A DNA stretch of 5,821 bases. Origin: an uncultured Myxococcales bacterium (GTDB lineage: Bacteria; Myxococcota_A; UBA9042). The stretch's first letter is position 1. Each line of letters opens with the position of its first letter. The stretch lies in NCBI GenBank assembly GCA_903917305.1, contig CAIXAA010000579.1:1-5821 (forward strand), written 5' to 3'. A model generated the notes under the pieces. It was not told the DNA's origin and made no database searches. It saw nothing but the letters and a program-made list of their open reading frames with translations. The translations under genes were made by a program, and so were the position numbers. This document shows, piece by piece, positions 1-5,612 of the stretch.

Positions 1-438
1 CAGTGGGAGATGGCGGCGCGCGGCACCTGCGAGGCCAACGGCAGCGCGGCCGGCGACGACAACTGCAAGAACGCCATGAGAACGTACCCTTGGGGCGCAA
101 CGGAGGCGGACTGCACGCTGGCGGTGATGAAGAGCCCGGTCGCGGGTTGCGGCATGAACGCGACGTGGGCCGTGGGCTCCTTGCCAGCCGGCGACAGCCC
201 CTACGGCCTGCACGACATGGCGGGCAACGTCTGGGAGTGGACGCTGGACTCGTACGGCGCCTACACCGGCGCGCAAGAAGTGGATCCGGTGGGCCCCGGC
301 ACCGGCACGCAAAAGGTGGGACGCGGCGGCGGCTTCCAGTCCGCCGTGGCCAGCCAACGCGCCGGCGTCCGCCAGCAAGGCGCCACGACCGACAACGCGA
401 GCGATCTCGGCATGCGCTGCGTGAAGTCCTATCCGTAG
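1..438 (+). CDS. SUMF1/FGE-fold (formylglycine-generating-enzyme-like) protein, C-terminal part
   Basis: The 5' end is cut by the window; 145 residues remain in frame 1, ending at TAG. They carry the landmarks of the FGE-sulfatase (SUMF1/PvdO/EgtB-type) domain in order: WEMAARG (residues 2-8), YPWG (29-32), GLHDMAGNVWEWTLD (69-83), DPVGPGTG (95-102), GRGGGF (107-112) and the closing GMRCV (137-141). An insertion between the first two blocks and after YPWG contains paired cysteines (C10, C22, C38, C50), which suggests an exported, disulfide-bonded protein. In true formylglycine-generating enzymes a catalytic cysteine pair lies in the segment just after the RGG motif; here that stretch (SAVASQRAGVR) has no cysteine. 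Conversion of sulfatase cysteine to formylglycine is therefore unlikely, and the domain may have another oxidase, binding or structural role. The fold assignment is firm; the function is not known. The gene ends two bases before the stop of the convergent membrane protein gene. Confidence 0.9.
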   Translation, partial: QWEMAARGTCEANGSAAGDDNCKNAMRTYPWGATEADCTLAVMKSPVAGCGMNATWAVGSLPAGDSPYGLHDMAGNVWEWTLDSYGAYTGAQEVDPVGPGTGTQKVGRGGGFQSAVASQRAGVRQQGATTDNASDLGMRCVKSYP

Positions 439-443
439 CGCTA
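436..443. other. Palindromic convergent stop-codon junction TAGCGCTA
   Basis: The plus-strand TAG at 436-438 and the minus-strand TAG (read as CTA at 441-443) are separated by CG and together make a perfect 8-base palindrome. There is no room for a terminator between the two convergent genes, so transcripts from each side must run into the other gene before ending. No GC-rich hairpin followed by a T run is seen nearby. Confidence 0.8.
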
Positions 444-2342
444 CTTGACGGTCAGCCTGGCATTGCGGCAGCGCATCTGCGCCAGCCTCTCGATCTGCGC
501 CACGGCGGAGTAGGACTCACCGAGGTGCCGGCGCGCGCGCCACTTCGCCTCCAGGCAGGTCCAAGTTTCCAACGGTTGCGCGGGATCGGTCTGGGCGCAC
601 GGCGCATCCTGTTCCAGCGGCAGCAGCGACGCACCGGAACGCCAACGCCGCGCCAGCGTTTCGCGCAGCGGCAATGGAACCTCCCAGATCGGCTTGGCTT
701 TCTCGCACACTGGCTGCGCGATGGCCGCCACCGCCGCGCGCGTGTCCGCCTGCAGCACGCAGAACGTCGGCGGCGGCACCGGCACGCTGGCAAACAGCAG
801 GACCAGCCACAGCACGGCAACCGCGCGCGCGGCATGGCGATGCGCGACCGACAGCAGCACCGCGGCGCTCAGCGCCAGCCCCGCCCACGGCTGGTAGAGG
901 TACGCCGCCGCCGGCCGGTTCGCCAGCACGACCATCGGCAGCGCGGTCAGCAGCATCAGCAGGATCGCGAGGTGCAGTAGGCGGTTGTGACGGTGCACCG
1001 CGACCAGCAGCGCCAGGACGGTCAGCACCACCGCGCCCGCCACCTTCGGCCCGAACGGCCCGACCAGCGCCTGCCCCGCCGCCGTGCCGGCCATGTGCGC
1101 GAGCTGCCCGAGCATCCCGAGCGGCGTGCGCGGCGTCTGCGAGGTCAGCGTCGGGTTCGCAAGGATCACGGGTAGTCCGGCAAGCAGCAGCACCGGCATC
1201 AGCAGCAGATGCGGCGCGAGGCGGCGCAGCGCGGTGCGCAAGTTCGGCGGCGTCAGGACGAGCCATTCCAGCGCCGCGAGCAGGCCGATATAGAGAAGGA
1301 AGGACTCCTTGTTGCCAAAACCCAGCGCAACGGCAAGCAGTTCCAGCGCGAGGAGCCAGCGGCGCTGCGGCGCGCTCGCGGCGCGGGCACGCAGGACGTA
1401 GGCGTTGGCGAGCGTCAGCAGCGCGGACAAAAGCACCATCTCGCACGCGGAGTTGGGCGCCATTGCGTCGGTGAGCGGCGGACAGGCGACCAGCAGCAGC
1501 GCAGCGACCAGCGCCCAGGGCCGCGACAGGCCGAGCTGGCGCGCGAAAAGGCCCAGCAGCACGCCGTTCAGCACGTGCACGCCGGCCAGCAGGCCAAGGG
1601 CGCGGCCGGGGTCGAGGTCGGCGAGGCGCAGCGTCCAGCTGGCCTCCAGCGCCAGCAGCGGCCGGTGCAGGAGCAGGCCGTACAGGTCCAGGCCGCGCAA
1701 GGCCCACGCCAGGTCGCCCGGCCCAAGGCACGCGGCGCGCGCGGCATCGAGAACGGCGAGCGCGAACGCGGCCAGACCGCCAAGGCAAAGGGCCAGCGCG
1801 ACATCCTGCCAGTCGGGCGCCGCGAAACTGCCTGAACGGACGCGCCTTCGCAGCACGACCAGCAGCAGCAGCCCCAGCGCCACGCCGAGCACCAGCAGGG
1901 CGCGCGGCCACGTCGTCGGCACCGAGGCCACGGCGTGCCGCAGCTGCGCCGCCGCCTCGACCTGCACGCCGGCCTGCCCCGCGCGCACCGGCGCTTGCAG
2001 CAGGCCCTGGATCGCCGCCCAGGTGCGCGGACAGGCGAGCCGCAGCGCCGGAGCATCCTGCAGTTGCCATGGGTTCTGCAGCTGCCCGCAGCTCGCGTCG
2101 ATGCGCAGCGGCGTGCCCGGCTGGCCCTGGTGCGTCCACGTGAGCTGGACGTGGTTCAAATCCGTCGACAGATCGCCCAGTTCGCACGCCGGCTCCTTCG
2201 GCAGGGCTTGCAGCGCGTCGTAGAGCCCTTGGGCCTGGGCCGGCGTGACCGCTGCCTGGCAAGCGGGCGCCTGGCCGAAAGCCAGCGCGGGAGCGAGGAG
2301 CCAGAACAGCGCGGTACCAAGGATGAAGCGGCGTAGCGGCAA
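441..2342 (-). CDS. Polytopic membrane protein with secreted N-terminal domain, GT-C glycosyltransferase-like
   Basis: 633 residues from a TTG start at 2342. GGGAG lies 5 bases upstream on the minus strand, and the TTG immediately precedes a good Sec signal peptide (MPLRRF, hydrophobic run 7-22, likely cleavage near AFGQA). The frame stays open to 3158, but that extension is antisense to the radical SAM gene and looks non-coding. Residues 25-145 form a soluble, probably periplasmic domain with four cysteines (C28, C53, C85, C104). About ten hydrophobic helices follow, among them 147-164 (ended by RRRVR, a positive-inside signal), 179-198, 247-266, 276-290, 300-316, 328-342 and 346-363. The layout HVLNGVLLGLFARQLG, then a helix, then FGNKESFLLYIG (342-353) resembles the LN...LL..LG and SKE-type segments of GT-C (PMT/ArnT-like) enzymes, which use polyprenyl-phosphate sugars. 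A cysteine-containing tail of about 110 residues closes the protein. The family call is by resemblance; donor and acceptor are unknown. Confidence 0.8.
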   Translation of the reverse strand: MPLRRFILGTALFWLLAPALAFGQAPACQAAVTPAQAQGLYDALQALPKEPACELGDLSTDLNHVQLTWTHQGQPGTPLRIDASCGQLQNPWQLQDAPALRLACPRTWAAIQGLLQAPVRAGQAGVQVEAAAQLRHAVASVPTTWPRALLVLGVALGLLLLVVLRRRVRSGSFAAPDWQDVALALCLGGLAAFALAVLDAARAACLGPGDLAWALRGLDLYGLLLHRPLLALEASWTLRLADLDPGRALGLLAGVHVLNGVLLGLFARQLGLSRPWALVAALLLVACPPLTDAMAPNSACEMVLLSALLTLANAYVLRARAASAPQRRWLLALELLAVALGFGNKESFLLYIGLLAALEWLVLTPPNLRTALRRLAPHLLLMPVLLLAGLPVILANPTLTSQTPRTPLGMLGQLAHMAGTAAGQALVGPFGPKVAGAVVLTVLALLVAVHRHNRLLHLAILLMLLTALPMVVLANRPAAAYLYQPWAGLALSAAVLLSVAHRHAARAVAVLWLVLLFASVPVPPPTFCVLQADTRAAVAAIAQPVCEKAKPIWEVPLPLRETLARRWRSGASLLPLEQDAPCAQTDPAQPLETWTCLEAKWRARRHLGESYSAVAQIERLAQMRCRNARLTVK

Positions 2343-2462
2343 GGTGTCTCCCGGAGCAGAAAGCTGAGCCGTGAGGCTACCCTGCCGCGTTCGCAGCGTC
2401 CAGGCACCAAAAGGAGCTTGGCAGGGAGCCTTGCACTCTGGCACGGTGCGCACCGAGGTGCC
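2343..2462. promoter_or_regulatory. Divergent intergenic region, presumed to hold both promoters
   Basis: These 120 bases separate the start codons of the minus-strand membrane protein gene and the plus-strand radical SAM gene, so both promoters probably lie here. On the plus strand TTGGCA at 2418-2423 resembles a -35 box, but no acceptable -10 box follows at the right distance, and no clear pair is seen on the minus strand. The membrane protein ribosome binding site (GGGAG on the minus strand, 2348-2352) is at one end and the inverted repeat at 2440-2462 at the other. Promoter presence is inferred from gene arrangement alone. Confidence 0.4.
2440..2462. repeat. Inverted repeat spanning the ribosome binding site of the radical SAM gene
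   Basis: The sequence reads GGCAC, GGTGC, GCACC, GAG, GTGCC. The central GGTGCGCACC (2445-2454) is a perfect 10-base palindrome, the outer GGCAC and GTGCC can pair, and GCACC (2450-2454) can alternatively pair with GGTGC (2457-2461). The only Shine-Dalgarno-like sequence for the downstream ATG, GAGG at 2455-2458, lies inside the element. It could be a protein operator or an RNA structure that hides the ribosome binding site. The symmetry is seen directly; a function is inferred. Confidence 0.4.
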
Positions 2463-3920
2463 ATGGCCGACGTCGTTCTCGTCTACCCGAAGTCGAGCTA
2501 CATCGAAGCAGCGATGCTGCACTTCTATCCGCCGCTCGCGCTGCTGAATGCCGTTGTCTTCGTTGCGCAATCCTTCACCGTGCGCATCATCGACCAGCGC
2601 GTCGACCGCGACTGGCGCAAGCACCTGCTGGAAGAGCTGGCGACGAAACCGCTTTGCGTGGGCGTCAGTTCGCTGACCGGTGAGCAGATCACCGGCGCGC
2701 TGGAGGTGTCGCGCATCGTCCGGCAGCACGGCGGCGTGCCGGTGGTGTGGGGCGGCGTGCACGCGAGCATCCTGCCGGCCGAGACGCTGGCGCACCCGCT
2801 GGTCGACTTCGTCGTGGAGGGCGAAGGCGAGATCGCTTTCCTCAAGCTGGTCGAGGCCTTGCGCGACAAGAGCCCTCTCGCTGCCGTGCCGGGCCTCTGG
2901 TACCTGGAGGGCGGCAAGCCGCTGCACAACCCCTGCCCGGAGCTGGTGGATCTCGCGACGCTGCCGGAATTGCCCTATCATCTTCTGGACATGCGTCACT
3001 ACATCGTGGATTTCGGCGGCGAGCCGATGTTCGCGATGGAGTCCTCGCGAGGTTGTCCGAATCATTGCACTTTCTGCTTCGTGCAGAAGACCACGAGCCA
3101 GCGGCTGTGGCGCGCGCTGCCGGCGGAGCTGACCGTCGAGCGCATCCAGAAGGCGCACCGCGACTACGGCGTGCGCGGCATCGAGCTGCTGGACCTCGAG
3201 AGCTTCATCAACCCGGAGCGCTTGAAGCTGTTCTGCGAGCTGCTCATCAAGGCGGATCTAGGGCTGTTTTGGAACGCGTGCGCCCGCGTCAACGACATCC
3301 TGCGCCTGGACCGCGAAGGGCTGGCGCTGCTGGAGCGCAGCGGGCTGCGGCGGCTGGCGCTGGGTGTGGAGAGCGGATCCCCGCGGATTCTCAAGATGAT
3401 CCGCAAAGGCATCACGGTCGATCAGGTGCGCGACGTGTCGACCCGGCTGGCGGCGACGAAGATCCCGCCGGTGTGGAGCTTCATCGCCGGCTTTCCCACG
3501 GAAACATCTGAGGAATTGCGCCTGACGACCGAGCTCATCGTCCACCTGCTGCGCGAGAACCCGACGGCCAAGTCCAGCATCCTGCACTGCTTTCGCCCGC
3601 TGCCGGGGACGGAGCTGTACGACACGTGCGTCGAGATGGGCCTCAAGCGCCCGCAGAGCCTGGAGGAGTGGGCGACGTACGAGATGGGCAAGATCGACTT
3701 TCCTTGGATTTCCAAGGAGATGCAGCACCGGATCGCCGCCTTGAACTTCCTCAGCTTGTTCATCGACAAGAAGTACGTGGAGGTCGACAGCCCGGCCGTG
3801 CGCCTGTTTGGCCAGGTCTACGGACCGCTGGCGCGGTACCGGTTCAAGAACGAGGACTTTCGGTGGTTCCTGGAGCCAGGCTTGAAGCAGGCGTTCTTGG
3901 CGCTGCGGCGCTGGAGCTAG
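2463..3920 (+). CDS. B12-binding domain radical SAM protein
   Basis: 485 residues. The N-terminal 140 or so form a cobalamin-binding Rossmann domain: VVLVYP (4-9), GVSSLTGEQ (67-75), WGGVHAS (96-102) and EGEGE (119-123). The position of the usual DxHxxG cobalamin motif reads DQRVDR (44-49), so the lower-axial His is replaced by Arg, as in class B radical SAM enzymes that bind cobalamin without His ligation. The radical SAM core follows, with the 4Fe-4S cluster motif C198-x3-C202-x2-C205 inside SRGCPNHCTFCF, the SAM-binding strand GVESGS (301-306) and RPLPGTELY (378-386), then an alpha-helical tail of about 90 residues with EEW and FPWIS. Such enzymes use SAM and methylcobalamin for methylations or rearrangements on unactivated carbon or phosphorus; the substrate cannot be read here. 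ATG at 2463 is chosen over an in-frame TTG at 2418 because the domain begins directly at it and the AAGGAG before the TTG is only one base away. It is the first gene of a possible four-gene unit. Confidence 0.93.
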   Translation: MADVVLVYPKSSYIEAAMLHFYPPLALLNAVVFVAQSFTVRIIDQRVDRDWRKHLLEELATKPLCVGVSSLTGEQITGALEVSRIVRQHGGVPVVWGGVHASILPAETLAHPLVDFVVEGEGEIAFLKLVEALRDKSPLAAVPGLWYLEGGKPLHNPCPELVDLATLPELPYHLLDMRHYIVDFGGEPMFAMESSRGCPNHCTFCFVQKTTSQRLWRALPAELTVERIQKAHRDYGVRGIELLDLESFINPERLKLFCELLIKADLGLFWNACARVNDILRLDREGLALLERSGLRRLALGVESGSPRILKMIRKGITVDQVRDVSTRLAATKIPPVWSFIAGFPTETSEELRLTTELIVHLLRENPTAKSSILHCFRPLPGTELYDTCVEMGLKRPQSLEEWATYEMGKIDFPWISKEMQHRIAALNFLSLFIDKKYVEVDSPAVRLFGQVYGPLARYRFKNEDFRWFLEPGLKQAFLALRRWS

Positions 3921-3952
3921 GGCGAAGCCGCCGCACGACAACGACACACCCA

Positions 3953-3961
3953 GAGGAAAGG
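3953..3961 (+). promoter_or_regulatory. Ribosome binding site of the VOC gene
   Basis: The purine-rich GAGGAAAGG ends two bases before the ATG at 3964, with its GAGG core 7 bases from the start. It lies in the 43-base gap after the radical SAM stop codon. No hairpin or terminator is visible in that gap, which supports read-through from the upstream gene. Confidence 0.65.
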
Positions 3962-3963
3962 AC

Positions 3964-4332
3964 ATGCCGCAGCCCACCGCAGTGATCTTCTATGTCAATG
4001 ATATTGCGCGGAGTTCCGCGTTCTACTCCGACCTGTTCGACCTCGAGCCGAGCGTGGCATCGCCGTTCTACGTGATGTTCAAGTTGGCCAGCGGCTTCGA
4101 GTTTGCCCTCTATGACCGCAACAAGCTGCAGCCCGCGGCATCGGCCATGAGCGCATCGGCGGAGCTGTGCTTCGTGGTCGCCGACAGTGCCGCCCTGAAT
4201 GCCTTGCATGTGCGGTGGGTGGAAAAAGGGATTCGAATCATCATGGAACCGATGAAGATGTACTTCGGCGGGATCCACTTCATGGGCCTGGATCCGGATG
4301 GCCACCGTCTTCGCGTCGGCACGCCGGATTAG
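3964..4332 (+). CDS. VOC-fold (glyoxalase/bleomycin resistance superfamily) protein
   Basis: 122 residues, the normal size of a one-chain, two-module vicinal-oxygen-chelate protein that dimerises. Module one: AVIFYVNDIARSSAFYSDLF (6-25), then the strands FYVMFKLASG and FEFALYD. Module two: ELCFVVAD (67-74), the helix ALNALHVRWVEKGI (77-90) and the signature LDPDGHRLRV (109-118). In metal-dependent members (glyoxalase I, FosA) the three metal ligands are usually His, His and Glu; by alignment with the strand patterns those positions are A6, E67 and R117. The protein therefore probably binds no metal and may sequester or bind a small molecule, as bleomycin-binding members do, rather than catalyse. 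No substrate can be proposed. It lies 43 bases after the radical SAM gene and 11 bases before the DUF423 gene, so it is probably co-transcribed with both. Confidence 0.9.
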   Translation: MPQPTAVIFYVNDIARSSAFYSDLFDLEPSVASPFYVMFKLASGFEFALYDRNKLQPAASAMSASAELCFVVADSAALNALHVRWVEKGIRIIMEPMKMYFGGIHFMGLDPDGHRLRVGTPD

Positions 4333-4336
4333 GAGG
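4331..4336 (+). promoter_or_regulatory. Ribosome binding site overlapping the VOC stop codon
   Basis: AGGAGG, a near-perfect Shine-Dalgarno sequence, begins inside the VOC stop codon TAG (4330-4332) and sits 7 bases before the ATG at 4344. The arrangement suggests translational coupling of the VOC and DUF423 genes and fixes the latter's start at 4344 rather than at the out-of-frame ATG at 4339. Confidence 0.75.
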
Positions 4337-4343
4337 GGATGCG

Positions 4344-4727
4344 ATGCCTTGGACCCTGATTGCCGCCGTGTTCGGTGCCATTGGCGTCGCGACCGGGGCC
4401 TTTGGCGCCCACGCGCTGCAAGGCCGCCTGGACGAGCAGCACCTGGAGTGGTGGAGCAAGGCGGTGCAGTACCTGTTCTGGCACGCGCTGGCCCTGCTCG
4501 CGGTCGAGCCGCTGCGGGCGCGGCTCGCGCAGGCGCAGCCCGCGGCGGCCTTGTGGGCGGAGCGCGCAGGTTGGGGCTTCCTGTTTGGAATCCTGCTGTT
4601 CTCCGGCAGCCTGCTGGCGATGGCGCTGACCGATTGGCGCAAGCTCGGCATGGTCACGCCCTTGGGCGGGCTCGGCCTGCTCGCGGGATGGATCTGCCTG
4701 GCGATCGCGGCGCGCAGCGCGCGCTAG
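4344..4727 (+). CDS. DUF423 family small membrane protein (YgdD-like)
   Basis: 127 residues, close to the usual length of about 120-130 for DUF423. Family signatures are clear: GAIGVATGAFGAHAL (11-25), WWSKAVQYLFWHALAL (36-51), GILLFSGSLLAMALT (82-96) and TPLGGLGLLAGW (105-116). Four hydrophobic helices are predicted (about 4-21, 41-54, 77-95, 103-122), so it is an inner-membrane protein. The biochemical function of DUF423 is unknown; E. coli YgdD belongs to this family. A strong AGGAGG sits 7 bases before the start. The gene follows the VOC gene by 11 bases and is probably translationally coupled to it. The C-terminus is basic (AARSAR), consistent with a cytoplasmic tail. Confidence 0.93.
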   Translation: MPWTLIAAVFGAIGVATGAFGAHALQGRLDEQHLEWWSKAVQYLFWHALALLAVEPLRARLAQAQPAAALWAERAGWGFLFGILLFSGSLLAMALTDWRKLGMVTPLGGLGLLAGWICLAIAARSAR

Positions 4728-4814
4728 CCGCCATCGCTCGGAGACCACTTTCATCGCGCCAGGTTGGGGCAGCACCCGCACCTGCCGTCCCGGCCAAAGG
4801 AACCTGCGAACGCC
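4728..4814. other. Intergenic gap with no identifiable element
   Basis: These 87 bases lie between the DUF423 stop and the phosphorylase-like start. I see no hairpin with a T run and no convincing promoter pair. An in-frame TTG at 4764 could extend the downstream protein by 17 residues, but it lacks a properly spaced Shine-Dalgarno and the added residues do not look like family sequence. AAAGGAA at 4796-4802 is the best ribosome binding site candidate for the ATG at 4815, though its 12-base spacing is long. Confidence 0.5.
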
Positions 4815-5612
4815 ATGCCCCCGACCCTCCCGCCGATCCTCCAGCTCAAGGACCCTGCAGCGACCTCGGTCTTCCAGCCGGCCAACCTGCTGCGCGAAGC
4901 CCGGCGCCAGCGCGGGCTCCAGGATGCCGACATTCCGACGCTCTGCCTCCTCGACCCGGACGGCGACATCGTGCGTCACCTGCGGCGCACCGGCGCGGCG
5001 CAGCCGGTCGCGCACTGGGCTTGCTATCACACGGAGATGTGGCAATTCACCTGGCAGGGCCTGCAGTTCGGCGTGGTCGGCTGCGCAGTCGGGGCGCCGT
5101 TTGCCGTCCTGGTGGCCGAGCAGATGTTCGCGAGCGGTTGCCAGTTCCTGATCAGCATCACGTCGTCCGGGCAGATCCTGCCGGTGGCGGAGCCGCCCTA
5201 CTTCATCCTCATCGACAAGGCCTTGCGCGACGAAGGCACGAGCTACCACTACCTTGCGCCGTCAGCATTCAGCGCGGCGCAGCCAGAAATGCTCGCAAAG
5301 TTGCTGGCTTTGGCAACAGACGCGCACGCGGCCGTTCACGTGGGCGCGACCTGGACGACCGATGCTCCCTACCGCGAGACGGAGGCGGCGATTGCGGCGC
5401 ACCGGGCGGCAGGCATCCTGGCCGTCGAGATGGAAGCTGCGGCGCTGTATGCGTTTGCGCAAGCCCGGCAGCATCCGGTCGCGTGCTTTGCGCACGTGAC
5501 GAACACGATGGCGCGGAACCAGGGAGACTTCGAGAAAGGCGAGGCAGATGGCGCGCTTGCCGCGCTCGGCGTGGCGGCCGCGGCGGCGCGGGCGTGGCTC
5601 GCTGCGCGCTAG
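4815..5612 (+). CDS. Nucleoside phosphorylase-fold protein (uridine phosphorylase/MTAN superfamily) with altered phosphate site
   Basis: 265 residues from the ATG at 4815, the usual length for the PNP/UDP phosphorylase superfamily, which cleaves N-glycosidic bonds of nucleosides with phosphate or water. Supporting motifs are the GCAVGAPFAVLVAEQMFASGC stretch (beginning near residue 93), WTTDAPYRET (180-189), where D183 is in the loop that usually contacts the base, and AVEMEAAALYAFA (203-215), where E205, M206 and E207 match the EME ribose-binding signature. Two phosphate-site elements are altered. The usual RIGTxG strand reads SITSSG (114-119), with Ser replacing the phosphate-binding Arg (Arg91 in E. 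coli uridine phosphorylase), and the N-terminal PGDPxR loop appears as a non-canonical LDPDGD. The protein may be a hydrolase or a phosphorylase with another anion site; the substrate is unknown. It is last in the plus-strand series, 87 bases after the DUF423 gene, and overlaps the convergent gene by four bases. Confidence 0.9.
   Translation: MPPTLPPILQLKDPAATSVFQPANLLREARRQRGLQDADIPTLCLLDPDGDIVRHLRRTGAAQPVAHWACYHTEMWQFTWQGLQFGVVGCAVGAPFAVLVAEQMFASGCQFLISITSSGQILPVAEPPYFILIDKALRDEGTSYHYLAPSAFSAAQPEMLAKLLALATDAHAAVHVGATWTTDAPYRETEAAIAAHRAAGILAVEMEAAALYAFAQARQHPVACFAHVTNTMARNQGDFEKGEADGALAALGVAAAAARAWLAAR

Noticed and set aside
3..980. 325-residue plus-strand frame across the FGE-like gene and the membrane protein end
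   Set aside because: It is an Arg/Gln-rich shadow; frame 1 over the same region encodes the clear FGE-domain motifs.
1858..1875. CAG-type short tandem repeat
   Set aside because: It is the reverse complement of consecutive Leu codons in a transmembrane helix (near residues 157-163) and is explained by coding.
517..2262. 581-residue minus-strand frame overlapping the membrane protein
   Set aside because: It is an alternate frame rich in Arg, Ala, Gly and Pro with no domain features; the other frame on the same strand has a signal peptide and regular membrane helices.
2419..2435. Sigma-54-like promoter (TGGCA...TTGCA) upstream of the radical SAM gene
   Set aside because: The GG and GC elements are one base too far apart (11 bases between them instead of 10), and sigma-54 promoters tolerate spacing changes poorly; the CACG part is also not matched.
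2418..2462. TTG start at 2418 extending the radical SAM protein by 15 residues
   Set aside because: AAGGAG is only one base from this TTG, the added residues do not resemble the family, and the cobalamin domain begins right at the ATG at 2463.
3258..3977. 239-residue minus-strand open frame
   Set aside because: It is antisense to the radical SAM core, with no recognisable motif and the low-complexity composition of a shadow frame.
4329..5249. 306-residue minus-strand open frame
   Set aside because: It lies opposite the well-supported DUF423 and phosphorylase-fold genes, and its Arg/Gln/Ala-rich composition is typical of antisense frames in high-GC DNA.
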